A DNA stretch of 41,206 nucleotides, from contig JAPDPN010000013.1 of assembly GCA_034506455.1 (NCBI GenBank), positions 1-41,206 on the forward strand. The letters run 5' to 3'. This DNA is from Fontimicrobium_A sp034506455 (GTDB lineage: Bacteria > Zhuqueibacterota > Zhuqueibacteria > Residuimicrobiales > Krinioviventaceae). Numbering within the stretch: position 1 is the first letter of the stretch; every line of letters starts with the position of its first letter. The position numbers and the translations under genes were made by a program. The notes under the pieces are model-generated. The model did no database searches. It had not been told where the DNA came from and saw only the letters and a program-made list of their open reading frames with translations. This document shows, piece by piece, positions 1-7,400 of the stretch.

Positions 1-141
1 GCCGATAACGACGAAAAAGGAAGGAGCGATCGAGTCCACATCGGTCAGCACCTTGCCTTCGATGGGATATACTATGCTCCAGGCAGTATAACCGTTCGAC
101 AGGAAAAATTTATCATCGGCGAAGGAGGGTATTGGATCTAG
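1..141 (+). CDS. Possible 3' end of an unrecognised gene (partial)
   Basis: An open frame enters from the left edge and stops at TAG 139-141, giving 46 residues ending GEGGYWI. Many codons begin with G, which is typical of real coding sequence. The exactly complementary frame is also open but has no usable start. I do not recognise the peptide. The following 142-257 holds no gene or clear terminator that I can see and separates this frame from the convergent lspA. Forty-six open codons can occur by chance, so this is a weak call. Confidence 0.28.
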   Translation, partial: ADNDEKGRSDRVHIGQHLAFDGIYYAPGSITVRQEKFIIGEGGYWI

Positions 142-257
142 TCAGCTAAGGTTCATTTAGGCAAGCATAATCGCTCGGCCAAATTTATAGCCGGCAAAGA
201 AGGACATAACGTCAGTCGTTTCATCTGAATCCAAAAGCCGAGCCCGGAGGAAGAATA

Positions 258-830
258 TTAGGCAGAAATATCTGCATTTCCCGCTTCTTTTTCCGTCTCC
301 TCTGCAGCTTTTAAAGCCCCTTTTCGTTCCTCCCAAACCATTGCCGCAATCAACAGCAGCATGCCTACGGTTACGCCGATATCGGCAACGTTAAAGACCG
401 GCCAGCGCTCCAGGGAATAACCTGGAAAGCGGAAAAAAAGCAGCTTGAACGCAGGGATGTGGATGTCGAAAAATTCGACGTCGATGAAATCGACCACCGA
501 GCCGCGCGTCACTCTGTCCCACAAATTGCCCAGCGCGCCGCCAAAGATCAGCGCCATGGCAAAGCGCGGCAGCAGACTCTCGTCGTGCATCCGGTAAAGG
601 TATATCATAATAAAGATACCCACCGCCAGCGCCGCAAGCGTGAACAGCAGGCTGTTCCGTACCGGAATGCCGAACGCCATACCCGTATTTTCGATATAAG
701 TGATGCGTAGAAAATCGCCCAGCACCGGAAAGGACTGGTACAGATGCATGGTGTTGTGAATATAGGCCTTGGTCAGCTGGTCGGCGATAAAGACGATCAG
801 GCTGATCCCAAAGATGCGCAGGGGCTTCAT
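258..830 (-). CDS. lspA: Lipoprotein signal peptidase (signal peptidase II)
   Basis: Inner-membrane aspartyl protease that removes the signal peptide from diacylglyceryl-modified prolipoproteins. The 190-residue product shows the family boxes: DQLTK near residue 17, ENTGMAFG near 47-54, GNLWDRV at 101-107 and FNVADIG at 146-152. The catalytic aspartates are D105 and D150. Four membrane segments lie near 4-18, 60-78, 90-107 and 151-167. A start 19 codons further upstream is possible but would run into the dksA-like gene. The ATG at 830-828 lies just after that gene's TAA (837-835) and gives a normal LspA N-terminus, so I chose it. The polar tail after residue 168 is slightly longer than usual. 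It is the last gene of the yggT-divIVA-ileS operon, and a substrate, the lipoprotein at 27528, is in this window. Confidence 0.96.
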   Translation of the reverse strand: MKPLRIFGISLIVFIADQLTKAYIHNTMHLYQSFPVLGDFLRITYIENTGMAFGIPVRNSLLFTLAALAVGIFIMIYLYRMHDESLLPRFAMALIFGGALGNLWDRVTRGSVVDFIDVEFFDIHIPAFKLLFFRFPGYSLERWPVFNVADIGVTVGMLLLIAAMVWEERKGALKAAEETEKEAGNADISA

Positions 831-834
831 GCGG

Positions 835-1212
835 TTACCGTTTTCTTCTCTCTTCCTTTTCCTTGCATTCGATGCAGAGTCGGACATGCGGCACCGCTTC
901 CAGGCGCTCGCGGCTGATCTCCTTGCCGCAGCGCACGCAGATCCCGAACTCGCCCTTTTCGATGCGTTCCAGCGCCAGATTGAGGTGATAGAGATAGTTC
1001 TGCTCCCGCGAAGCCATCATGAACTGCTGTTCCTGCGCCATGGTGTCCGTGCCCTGATCGGCCATGTGCAGCGAATAGGAAGAGTGGTTGCCCGTGCTCT
1101 CGCGCAGCGACGTCTTGAGACCGTTGGCCTCCATTTGTTCCAACTGCCGCAATAATTCGGCTCGTTTTTCCTCGATCAGGGCTTTGAAATGTTCCAACGT
1201 TTCTTTATCCAT
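835..1212 (-). CDS. DksA/TraR-type C4 zinc-finger protein
   Basis: Small RNA-polymerase-binding regulator of the DksA/TraR superfamily, 125 residues. The N-terminal half is a coiled-coil hairpin (about 3-85) and the C-terminal part is a zinc finger with CVRC at 92-95 and CIEC at 113-116. The acidic hairpin tip is D52-x3-D56-x2-A59, loosely like the DxxDxA tip that reaches into the polymerase secondary channel in DksA. The ATG at 1212-1210 is preceded by AAAGGAAACAGG; an upstream GTG/TTG-type extension of 14 codons lacks support. It sits between ileS and lspA, the position of ylyA in Bacillus subtilis, so it may be the YlyA/YocK-type branch and not true DksA. Binding to polymerase is inferred from the family. 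Confidence 0.9.
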   Translation of the reverse strand: MDKETLEHFKALIEEKRAELLRQLEQMEANGLKTSLRESTGNHSSYSLHMADQGTDTMAQEQQFMMASREQNYLYHLNLALERIEKGEFGICVRCGKEISRERLEAVPHVRLCIECKEKEERRKR

Positions 1213-1244
1213 CCTGTTTCCTTTTCTCTCTATTTTGCATACCC

Positions 1245-1261
1245 TGCGGGTCAAACCCGCA
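1245..1261 (-). other. Intergenic hairpin, ileS-dksA junction (proximal to dksA)
   Basis: Seven-base-pair inverted repeat TGCGGGT/ACCCGCA with a three-base loop, in the 99-base gap between ileS and the dksA-like gene. No T-run follows it in the minus direction, so it does not look like an intrinsic terminator. A processing or mRNA-stability role is possible. Confidence 0.45.
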
Positions 1262-1295
1262 ATGTTTTCGATTTTATACGATTGTCGGCGGCTGC

Positions 1296-1310
1296 ACCTG
1301 CTGTGCAGGT
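1296..1310 (-). other. Intergenic hairpin immediately after ileS stop
   Basis: Six-base-pair inverted repeat ACCTGC/GCAGGT with a three-base loop, one base beyond the ileS TGA (1314-1312). Together with the hairpin at 1245-1261 it makes two stem-loops in one short gap. There is no U-tract. A TATAAA-like element lies between them on the minus strand, so an internal promoter for dksA-lspA cannot be excluded. Confidence 0.4.
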
Positions 1311-1311
1311 A

Positions 1312-4300
1312 TCAGCTTGCGCGTGTAATTCCCGCCGCCACCTTGTAGCCGTCAATGTCCCATTCGCGGCAGTGATCGCCGACGGCTTGACCGAACGACA
1401 TTTCTACCGTCAGCGTTTCGTTCTGCACATAAGACCGCATGGCCTTCAGCGCCTCGGCCATCACGCCGCTTGCAGCCACGCTCATGCGGATGCGGTCGGT
1501 CACCTCCAAATCCGCCTCCTTGCGCAGATTCTGAATGCGGTTGACAAACTCGCGCGCCAACCCTTCATGCAGCAACTCGGTGGTAATCTCGGTTTTCAAA
1601 CCGACCGTCAAGTCGCCTTCCGAAGCGGCCGCCAAGCCGGGCTTGCTTTCCGTTTTTACGGTCACATCATCGGGCGTAATCAGCACCTCGTGACCGTCGA
1701 TCGACAGCCGTTCGCCGCCGTTCAGAATGTGATCGATCTCTTCTTCAGAAAAAGCGCGAATCGCCTCCGCTGCCTGGTTGACCAGCTTGCCGAACTTGGG
1801 ACCCAGTTTTTTGAACACCGGCTCTACTTTCCGACTGTACAATTCCCGCTCGTCGCCGATGTAACGGATCGATTTGACGTTGAGTTCCTCCAGGATCAGG
1901 TTTTCCATGCCCTTGAGGAGCTGAGGCCGCCGCTCGTTGCGGGCGACAATAACGATCTCCGACAACGGCTGCCGCACGCGGATGCCGACATCGTTGCGGA
2001 TCGATCGGCCGAGCTCGACGATGCGACGCACCAGCGTCATCCGTTCCTCGAGCAGTTCGTCATTGAAATCCAGGGGCGGAATGCCGGCCTGCGGATAATC
2101 GCAGAGATGCACGCTGGACGGAACGTCGAAACGGCCGGTGGTCAAACCGCGGTAAATCGCCTCAGCCAGGAACGGCGCAAACGGCGCCATCAGGCGGCTG
2201 ATCGTTAAAAGGCATTCGTAGAGCGTTTGAAAAGCCGCGGTTTTGTCCTGCCCCATTTCGGACTTCCAAAACCGCCGTCGACAGCGCCGCACGTACCAGT
2301 TCGACAAATCTTCGATGGTAAAATCGGCTATCGCGCGCACCGCTTTGGTCAATTCATACTCGCTCAGCTCGGAATTGATCTGTCGGGTGACGGTGTTCAG
2401 CCGCGACAGCACCCAGCGGTCGATTTCGGCCCGTTCGGCAATCGGGATGCGTTCCTCGGGTCGATAGCGGAAACCGTCGATGTTGGCGTACATGGTGAAA
2501 AACGCATACGTGTTGGTCAGCGTGCCGAAAAACTTGCGCGCCGTTTCGGCAACACCGGCTTCATCAAAGCGGGTCGGCACCCAGGGCGGACTGACCGCCA
2601 ACAGGTACCAACGCAGCACATCGGCGCCGTATTTTTCCATCTGTTCGAACGGATCGACCGTGTTGCCGAGCGACTTGCTCATCTTTTTGCCGTCTTTGTC
2701 GAGGATCAGCTCCAAAGACACGCATGTCTTGTAGGTCGGCTGATCAAACAGAAAGGTGCCGATGACCAAGAGAGAGTAAAACCAGCCGCGGGTTTGGTCG
2801 ACGCCTTCGGAAATAAAGTCCGCCGGAAAACTCTTTTTGAATTTTTCCTGATTTTCAAAGGGATAATGCCACTGCGCCACCGGCATGCTGCCGGAATCGA
2901 ACCAGCAGTCGATGACCTCCGGAACGCGCTGCATGCGGCTGCCGCACGCGGCGCAGACGACGCCGATCTCATCCACCGTCGGCTTGTGCAGGTCGAGATC
3001 CTCGGGGACATCGATGCCTCGCTCGCGCAGCTCGGCAATACTGCCGATGCACTCCTGGGCCTCGCATTGCGGGCAGATCCAGATCGGCAGGGGCGTGCCC
3101 CAGAAGCGGTCGCGCGACAGCGCCCAGTCGATGTTGTTCTTGAGCCATTCGCCGAAACGGCCGGCGCCGACCTCTTTCGGGTACCAGTTGATCTTTTCGT
3201 TGTTGGCGATCAAACGATCCTTGAACGCTGTGGTACGAATGTACCAGGACTTGCGTGCATAGTAAAGCAGCGGCGATTTGCAGCGCCAGCAATGCGGATA
3301 GCTGTGCACGATCTTTTCCGAACGATAGAGAATGCCGCGCTGTTTAAGATCGGCAATAATGTCCGCATCGGCGTCTTTGACAAAACGACCGGCCCACGGC
3401 TTTATGGCATCGATGAATTTGCCGCTGCGGTCCACCGGGTGAATCATCGGCAGGCCGACCTTCTGCCCCAGCTGATAGTCGTCTTCGCCGAACGCCGGGG
3501 CGATGTGCACGATGCCTGAACCGTCGGTGGTGGTGACGAAATCGCCCGCCACGGTGTAATACGCACGCTTGTCCGGCTCCACAAAGGTATACAGCGGCTC
3601 ATAATCGATCCCGAGCAGCTCGCTGCCGGTCTTTTTGTCGAGGATTTCGTATTCGCCGTGCAGAACCCCCAAACGCTCTTCGGCCAAAATCAGATTCTGT
3701 CCCTGGTGCCGTACCTTTACATAGATGACGTCGGGATGCAGCGCCAAGGCGACGTTGGAAATAAGCGTCCAGGGCGTCGTCGTCCAAACCAGAAAATAGG
3801 TATTTTCTTCACCCTTGACCTTGAGCTTGATATAAACGGAAGGGTCGGAGACTTCTTCATAGCCGAGGGACACCTCGTGCCCGGAAAGCGGCGTTTCGCA
3901 ATGCGGACAGTATGGTAGAATTTTGAAGCCCTGGTAGATGAGGCCTTTTTTCCAGAATTCTTTTAAGATCCACCAGACCGACTCGATGTAATCGTTGGTA
4001 TAGGTGATGTAAGGATGCTCGAGGTCGACCCAATAGCCCATGCGCCGGGTGAGCTCGTCCCAGTCCTGCTTATACTGCCACACGCTTTCGCGGCATTTGG
4101 CGCAAAATTCCGCCACGCCGTATTCGAGCACCTGGTCTTTGCCGTCCAGTCCGAGGGTTTTTTCGACCTCGATCTCCACCGGCAGGCCGTGGGTGTCCCA
4201 ACCGGCCTTACGCTCCACCCGATAGCCCTGCATGGTCTTCAATCGGCAGACGGTGTCCTTGACGGTGCGGGAAATGACATGGTGAATGCCCGGCCGGCCG

Positions 4301-4449
4301 TTTGCCGTCGGCGGCCCTTCATAAAAAACAAAGGGATTGTCTTCGGGACGCTCGTCTACGCTGCGCTGAAAAGTTCGATCTTTTTCCCAAAAAGCGAGAA
4401 TTTCCTTTTCGAGATCCGATTGACGTTGAGGTAGTTCCGGGTAAATCAT
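1312..4449 (-). CDS. ileS: Isoleucyl-tRNA synthetase, type 2 (IleRS2) with GXHH signature
   Basis: Class I synthetase that charges tRNA-Ile in the cytoplasm. The 1,045-residue length and overall sequence fit the eukaryote-like IleRS2 type. In order: the signature region PPTANGRPGIHHV (46-58), the CP1 editing domain with TTTPWTL and GSGIVHIAP followed by GEDD, the WWxxxR-like VDQTRGWFYSL region, KKMSKS (M590) and the anticodon-binding region. Cysteine pairs CPQC and CAAC lie in the middle insertion. The normal HIGH motif (HXGH) reads G54-I55-H56-H57, so the first His and the Gly are exchanged. This GXHH form is known from IleRS2 enzymes that are hyper-resistant to mupirocin. The editing residues look intact. 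Its ATG lies seven bases after the mtnP stop, so the two are probably co-transcribed. Confidence 0.97.
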   Translation of the reverse strand: MIYPELPQRQSDLEKEILAFWEKDRTFQRSVDERPEDNPFVFYEGPPTANGRPGIHHVISRTVKDTVCRLKTMQGYRVERKAGWDTHGLPVEIEVEKTLGLDGKDQVLEYGVAEFCAKCRESVWQYKQDWDELTRRMGYWVDLEHPYITYTNDYIESVWWILKEFWKKGLIYQGFKILPYCPHCETPLSGHEVSLGYEEVSDPSVYIKLKVKGEENTYFLVWTTTPWTLISNVALALHPDVIYVKVRHQGQNLILAEERLGVLHGEYEILDKKTGSELLGIDYEPLYTFVEPDKRAYYTVAGDFVTTTDGSGIVHIAPAFGEDDYQLGQKVGLPMIHPVDRSGKFIDAIKPWAGRFVKDADADIIADLKQRGILYRSEKIVHSYPHCWRCKSPLLYYARKSWYIRTTAFKDRLIANNEKINWYPKEVGAGRFGEWLKNNIDWALSRDRFWGTPLPIWICPQCEAQECIGSIAELRERGIDVPEDLDLHKPTVDEIGVVCAACGSRMQRVPEVIDCWFDSGSMPVAQWHYPFENQEKFKKSFPADFISEGVDQTRGWFYSLLVIGTFLFDQPTYKTCVSLELILDKDGKKMSKSLGNTVDPFEQMEKYGADVLRWYLLAVSPPWVPTRFDEAGVAETARKFFGTLTNTYAFFTMYANIDGFRYRPEERIPIAERAEIDRWVLSRLNTVTRQINSELSEYELTKAVRAIADFTIEDLSNWYVRRCRRRFWKSEMGQDKTAAFQTLYECLLTISRLMAPFAPFLAEAIYRGLTTGRFDVPSSVHLCDYPQAGIPPLDFNDELLEERMTLVRRIVELGRSIRNDVGIRVRQPLSEIVIVARNERRPQLLKGMENLILEELNVKSIRYIGDERELYSRKVEPVFKKLGPKFGKLVNQAAEAIRAFSEEEIDHILNGGERLSIDGHEVLITPDDVTVKTESKPGLAAASEGDLTVGLKTEITTELLHEGLAREFVNRIQNLRKEADLEVTDRIRMSVAASGVMAEALKAMRSYVQNETLTVEMSFGQAVGDHCREWDIDGYKVAAGITRAS

Positions 4450-4456
4450 AGGCTCA

Positions 4457-5320
4457 CTATAGATAGTTTTTGATCAACGGATAAAGTTTACGAATGGTTT
4501 CTTCAGGCCAATAGGAACAGTCGGTAAGAATCGCTCCCGCCAGGGCATGGCGGCAACTGCAGTCGGCTTCAGGATCGATCCTGGCGATTGTTCGCCGCAG
4601 CATCTCTTTTGCGGTTTTGATGTTTTTTTCCATGTAACTGAGAACCAGTTCGACCGAAACCGTATGGCCGCTTTCCGCTTCGTACCAACAATCAAAGTCG
4701 GTCACCATAGCAAGGGTGGCATAGCAGATCTCCGCTTCGCGCGCCAGGCGCGCCTCGCTCATCTGCGTCATGCCGATGACGTCCATGCCCCACTTGCGAT
4801 AGGTCTGCGATTCGGCCAGAGTGCTGAACTGTGGACCCTCCATGTTGAGATAAGTGCCGCCTGCGTGCGTTACGGCGCCGATCTCGCGGCCGCTCTCGAG
4901 CAACGCGCGGCCAAGCCGATCGCACAACGGATGCGCCATCTGCACATGCGCCACGATGCCTTCGCCGAAGAAGGTGTTGGGACGAGCGAGCAGACAGCGA
5001 TCAAAAAAATTGTCGATGATCACCATGTCGGTCGGTTTGTAGTCGGGGCGCAATGAACCGACGGCCGAGACGGAGAGGATTGCTCCGACGTCCAGCAGCT
5101 TGAGCGCATAAATGTTAGCGCGATAGTTCACTTCGGACGGCGACAGGCGATGGCCCCGACCGTGCCGCGGCAGGAAAACAACCTCTTTGCCTTCCAACTC
5201 GCCGATGATCAAAGCGTCCGAAGGCGGGCCGAAGGGAGTGTCGATTTTTTCTTCCCTCAGCCGAGAGATGCCTTCTATCTGATAAAGACCGGATCCGCCG
5301 ATAATGCCGATTCGAGACAT
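4457..5320 (-). CDS. mtnP: S-methyl-5'-thioadenosine phosphorylase
   Basis: Phosphorolysis of 5'-methylthioadenosine to adenine and methylthioribose-1-phosphate, in methionine and purine salvage. The 287-residue protein has the PNP/MTAP fold signature: GGSGLY (8-13), PRHGRGH (51-57), NMEGPQFST (159-167), MTQMSEARLA and TDFDCW (207-212). The aspartates D208/D210 mark recognition of the 6-amino group of adenine. A CxC pair near the C-terminus (DCSC) is common in MTAPs. AGGAAC precedes the ATG at 5320 and overlaps the stop of the upstream phosphorylase, so translation may be coupled. It sits between the PNP gene and ileS, where most genomes have no such genes. Confidence 0.95.
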   Translation of the reverse strand: MSRIGIIGGSGLYQIEGISRLREEKIDTPFGPPSDALIIGELEGKEVVFLPRHGRGHRLSPSEVNYRANIYALKLLDVGAILSVSAVGSLRPDYKPTDMVIIDNFFDRCLLARPNTFFGEGIVAHVQMAHPLCDRLGRALLESGREIGAVTHAGGTYLNMEGPQFSTLAESQTYRKWGMDVIGMTQMSEARLAREAEICYATLAMVTDFDCWYEAESGHTVSVELVLSYMEKNIKTAKEMLRRTIARIDPEADCSCRHALAGAILTDCSYWPEETIRKLYPLIKNYL

Positions 5321-5329
5321 AGATCGTTC

Positions 5330-6166
5330 CTATAATCGTTCAATTATTGCCGTTAAAAGCATGTTGAACTTTGGTGCCGTTTCCTGGGCAACACGCGAGA
5401 CTTCTTCATGCGTAACCGGCTGCATGGCTTGGGGCAAAGCCTGATCGGTAACTGCAGAAATGCCGAGGATTTCCATCCCCATTTGCCGTGCCGCCAATAC
5501 TTCCGGTACGACCGACATGCCGACGGTGTCGGCGCCGAGCATCTGCAGCATGCGCACTTCGGCAGCCGTTTCGTAACTTGGACCGCTGACCGCGGCATAG
5601 ACGGTTTCGGCCAAAGGGATTTGCAGCAAAGCCGCCGTCTCTACGGCGAGTTGCCGAAGACGACGGCTGTAGGCCTCGCTCATATCGGGAAAGCGTGCGC
5701 CGTACAGCTCGTCATGCGGACCGATCAGCGGATTGTCGCCCATCAGGTTGAGGTGATCCGTGATTAATGCCAGAGTCCCAGGCGTAAGATGCGGGCGAAG
5801 GCCGCCGACCGCATTCGTAACGATCAGCGTGCGAATACCCAGCAGAGCCATAGCGCGAACCGGTAGAACAATCTGCTGCATGCTGTAGCCTTCGTAATAA
5901 TGAAAGCGGCCCTGCATGACCAGCGCTTTTTTTGCGCCTAAGTGTCCAAATACAAGGCGGCCGGCGTGAAACTTGACCGTCGACTGCGGCAGATGCGGAA
6001 TTTCATGATAAGGAATGACGCCCGCTTCCTGCAGTAGGTCCGCAAAACCGCCCAGCCCGGTGCCGAGAATGATGCCGATTGGAGGCTTGGACGGAAGTCT
6101 TTGCTGCAGGAATTCAACAACTTCCAGTATTTGCTGTTTATAGGATGTCGTCCCTTTGTTGCTCAC
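5330..6166 (-). CDS. Purine nucleoside phosphorylase, trimeric type, with Asp at the specificity position
   Basis: Reversible phosphorolysis of purine (deoxy)nucleosides. Motifs of the trimeric PNP class are clear: GTGLGGF, RFHYYEGY, VTNAVGGL, NPLIGPHDELYGARFP, SGPSYETAAEVRML and MSVVPEVLAARQMG. Where human PNP has the purine-specificity Asn243 (SLITNKV), this protein reads SAVTDQA. The Asp codon is 5446-5444, residue 246 counted from the TTG. Start: a TTG at 6181 has no Shine-Dalgarno sequence, whereas the GTG at 6166-6164, five codons later, has AAAAGG just upstream, so I use the GTG (278 residues). The gap of about 115 bases to divIVA shows no clear terminator. The Asn-to-Asp change could extend use to adenosine-type substrates (inference). 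Confidence 0.93.
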   Translation of the reverse strand: MSNKGTTSYKQQILEVVEFLQQRLPSKPPIGIILGTGLGGFADLLQEAGVIPYHEIPHLPQSTVKFHAGRLVFGHLGAKKALVMQGRFHYYEGYSMQQIVLPVRAMALLGIRTLIVTNAVGGLRPHLTPGTLALITDHLNLMGDNPLIGPHDELYGARFPDMSEAYSRRLRQLAVETAALLQIPLAETVYAAVSGPSYETAAEVRMLQMLGADTVGMSVVPEVLAARQMGMEILGISAVTDQALPQAMQPVTHEEVSRVAQETAPKFNMLLTAIIERL

Positions 6167-6281
6167 AACCTTTTGTTTCAAGTTTTGCGCCGCTTAGCGA
6201 CCGCTGCCGCTTTTTTTCTTTAAAACGGTTTTCCCAAAAGATTGCTGCAGCGATGAGCCGGGGTTATCGGACCGTACGGAT

Positions 6282-6932
6282 TTAGATTAAGTTGCGGCTC
6301 AAATCCTCGTCTGCCGCGATGCCTTTGTCGCGCATGTCGCGGGACAAGTCGAGATTGCCGGTGCGCGATGCGGGCCGAACGATGCGCGGTCGTTCCGCAT
6401 CTCTTTCATGCATTGGGGTAGCCGGTTCGGAAGATTGATTTTGCGCAAATTGATCGGGATGCGACGGCTGCCGCAGCCCCGGCGCGTCGTCTTCCATCAA
6501 TTCGAGCATTTCCAGCTGCGATTCCAGGATTTGCCGCAGCCGGCGGACGAACGAGTCCTTTTGCGCATGCAAAAGATTTATTTCCCGTTGGATTTTAGCC
6601 AGCTCTTCGCGCCCTTCTTTGAGGATGCTTTCGGCCTCGAGCTCCGCTTTGCGGATGATCAGCTCGGCTTCGCGCTGCGAATTGGCGCGCGTATCGTCCA
6701 TGGCGCTTTGTGCCTTCATCAGCGTCTCGCGCAGCGTCGCTTCCACCCGCTGATAATCGCGCAGCTGTGTCCGAAGCTTGATCAACTCGTCATTGAGCTG
6801 ATTTTTTTCGCGCAGATGAAACTCCAGCTCGTCGGCGACCATGACCAAAAAGGCTTCGACTTCGTCGGGATCATATCCGCGCAGAACCTTTTTGAATTCT
6901 TGTTTGCGAACATCCAACGGCGTCAGTTTCAC
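6282..6932 (-). CDS. divIVA: DivIVA-domain protein
   Basis: Membrane-curvature-associated scaffold of the DivIVA/GpsB family, which organises cell poles or division sites. The N-terminal domain (about 1-55) carries the family pattern LTPLDVRKQEF and GYDPDEVEAFL. A long coiled coil follows (about 45-150), and the polar, Pro/Gln-rich tail (150-216) is probably disordered. The start is GTG at 6932-6930, with AAGGAG seven bases upstream. It follows yggT and precedes the phosphorylases and ileS, the classical yggT-divIVA-ileS order known from Bacillus and many other phyla. Its role in a Gram-negative cell is less well established; cell-envelope or division scaffolding is inferred from family and context. 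Confidence 0.92.
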   Translation of the reverse strand: MKLTPLDVRKQEFKKVLRGYDPDEVEAFLVMVADELEFHLREKNQLNDELIKLRTQLRDYQRVEATLRETLMKAQSAMDDTRANSQREAELIIRKAELEAESILKEGREELAKIQREINLLHAQKDSFVRRLRQILESQLEMLELMEDDAPGLRQPSHPDQFAQNQSSEPATPMHERDAERPRIVRPASRTGNLDLSRDMRDKGIAADEDLSRNLI

Positions 6933-6969
6933 GATTTTCTCCTTCGTAAAATTGCAGCAGCCTTTCTGC

Positions 6970-7212
6970 CTACAAAGAGAGCAGCAGGCGGTCGATCAAC
7001 ATGATGATCAATAGTGCTATAGCCGGAGACAGATCGAGACCCGCAAGCGGCGGTATGATTCTACGTAAGACGGAGAGCGTCGGCTCGACGGCCCGTTCGA
7101 TCAGACGCATCGGCGCAGCCCGTCGGTTGACCGGCAGCCAACTCAGCACCGCCGCGGCAATAATGAGATATGCATAAATCGACAACAAATAATGTAGAAC
7201 CAAAATGCTCAT
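6970..7212 (-). CDS. yggT: YggT-family membrane protein
   Basis: Small integral membrane protein of 80 residues with a single YGGT domain: a membrane segment at about 4-25, a polar loop with LSWLPVNRR and a second segment at about 58-78 containing LDLSPAIALLII. Family members (YlmG, YggT, chloroplast CCB3) are linked to envelope organisation and osmotic or nucleoid phenotypes, without a settled biochemical activity. The ATG at 7212-7210 has only a weak ribosome site. It is the first gene of the minus-strand operon, about 23 bases after the predicted transcription start of the promoter at 7242-7270. The gap to divIVA is 37 bases. Confidence 0.9.
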   Translation of the reverse strand: MSILVLHYLLSIYAYLIIAAAVLSWLPVNRRAAPMRLIERAVEPTLSVLRRIIPPLAGLDLSPAIALLIIMLIDRLLLSL

Positions 7213-7222
7213 CTTGTCGGCT

Positions 7223-7251
7223 TTGACTGTAAATTTAACAAAATATATTAG
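7223..7251 (+). promoter_or_regulatory. Secondary plus-strand promoter candidate
   Basis: TTGACT (7223-7228), 17-base spacer, TATTAG (7246-7251). Its -10 overlaps that of the minus-strand yggT promoter (7242-7247), so both could not be occupied at once. It would give a leader of about 140 bases before the chain-length gene. The region is very AT-rich, so chance matches are likely. Confidence 0.3.
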
Positions 7252-7270
7252 TTTATGGCGTAAAAATCAA
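7242..7270 (-). promoter_or_regulatory. Promoter of the yggT-divIVA-ileS-lspA operon
   Basis: On the minus strand, TTGATT (7270-7265), 17-base spacer, TATATT (7247-7242). Predicted start near 7235, about 23 bases before the yggT ATG. The hexamers and spacing are identical to the divergent promoter at 7344-7372. Confidence 0.6.
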
Positions 7271-7343
7271 ATAAAAAGTTGGGGAGAATTGCCGAGATAT
7301 TTCTTGTTGAGTATTAAATAATTTAAAATAACTATTTTCACGT

Positions 7344-7372
7344 TTGATTTTTAACATTTGCGCTATTATATT
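7344..7372 (+). promoter_or_regulatory. Promoter of the surface polysaccharide locus
   Basis: TTGATT (7344-7349), 17-base spacer, TATATT (7367-7372). Predicted start near 7379, about 22 bases before the ATG of the chain-length gene. The inverted repeat at 7374-7388 covers the predicted start site. Confidence 0.6.
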
Positions 7373-7373
7373 G

Positions 7374-7388
7374 ACCCTATATAAGGGT
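7374..7388. promoter_or_regulatory. Operator-like inverted repeat at the predicted start site
   Basis: ACCCT-ATATA-AGGGT, a five-base-pair inverted repeat immediately downstream of the -10 element of the polysaccharide promoter. Its position fits a repressor operator or a short 5' stem-loop. No regulator gene is adjacent, so the role is speculative. Confidence 0.3.
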
Positions 7389-7400
7389 TTGTCTTTAGCA

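Noticed and set aside
1..139. Minus-strand frame complementary to the partial gene at the left edge
   Set aside because: It is open but has no start codon and begins right after a stop; codon first-position bias favours the plus strand.
1189..3519. Long open plus-strand frames opposite ileS
   Set aside because: They are antisense to a clear 1,045-residue synthetase, lack ribosome sites and read as Arg/His/Ala-rich low-quality protein, a known effect of codon bias in GC-rich genes.
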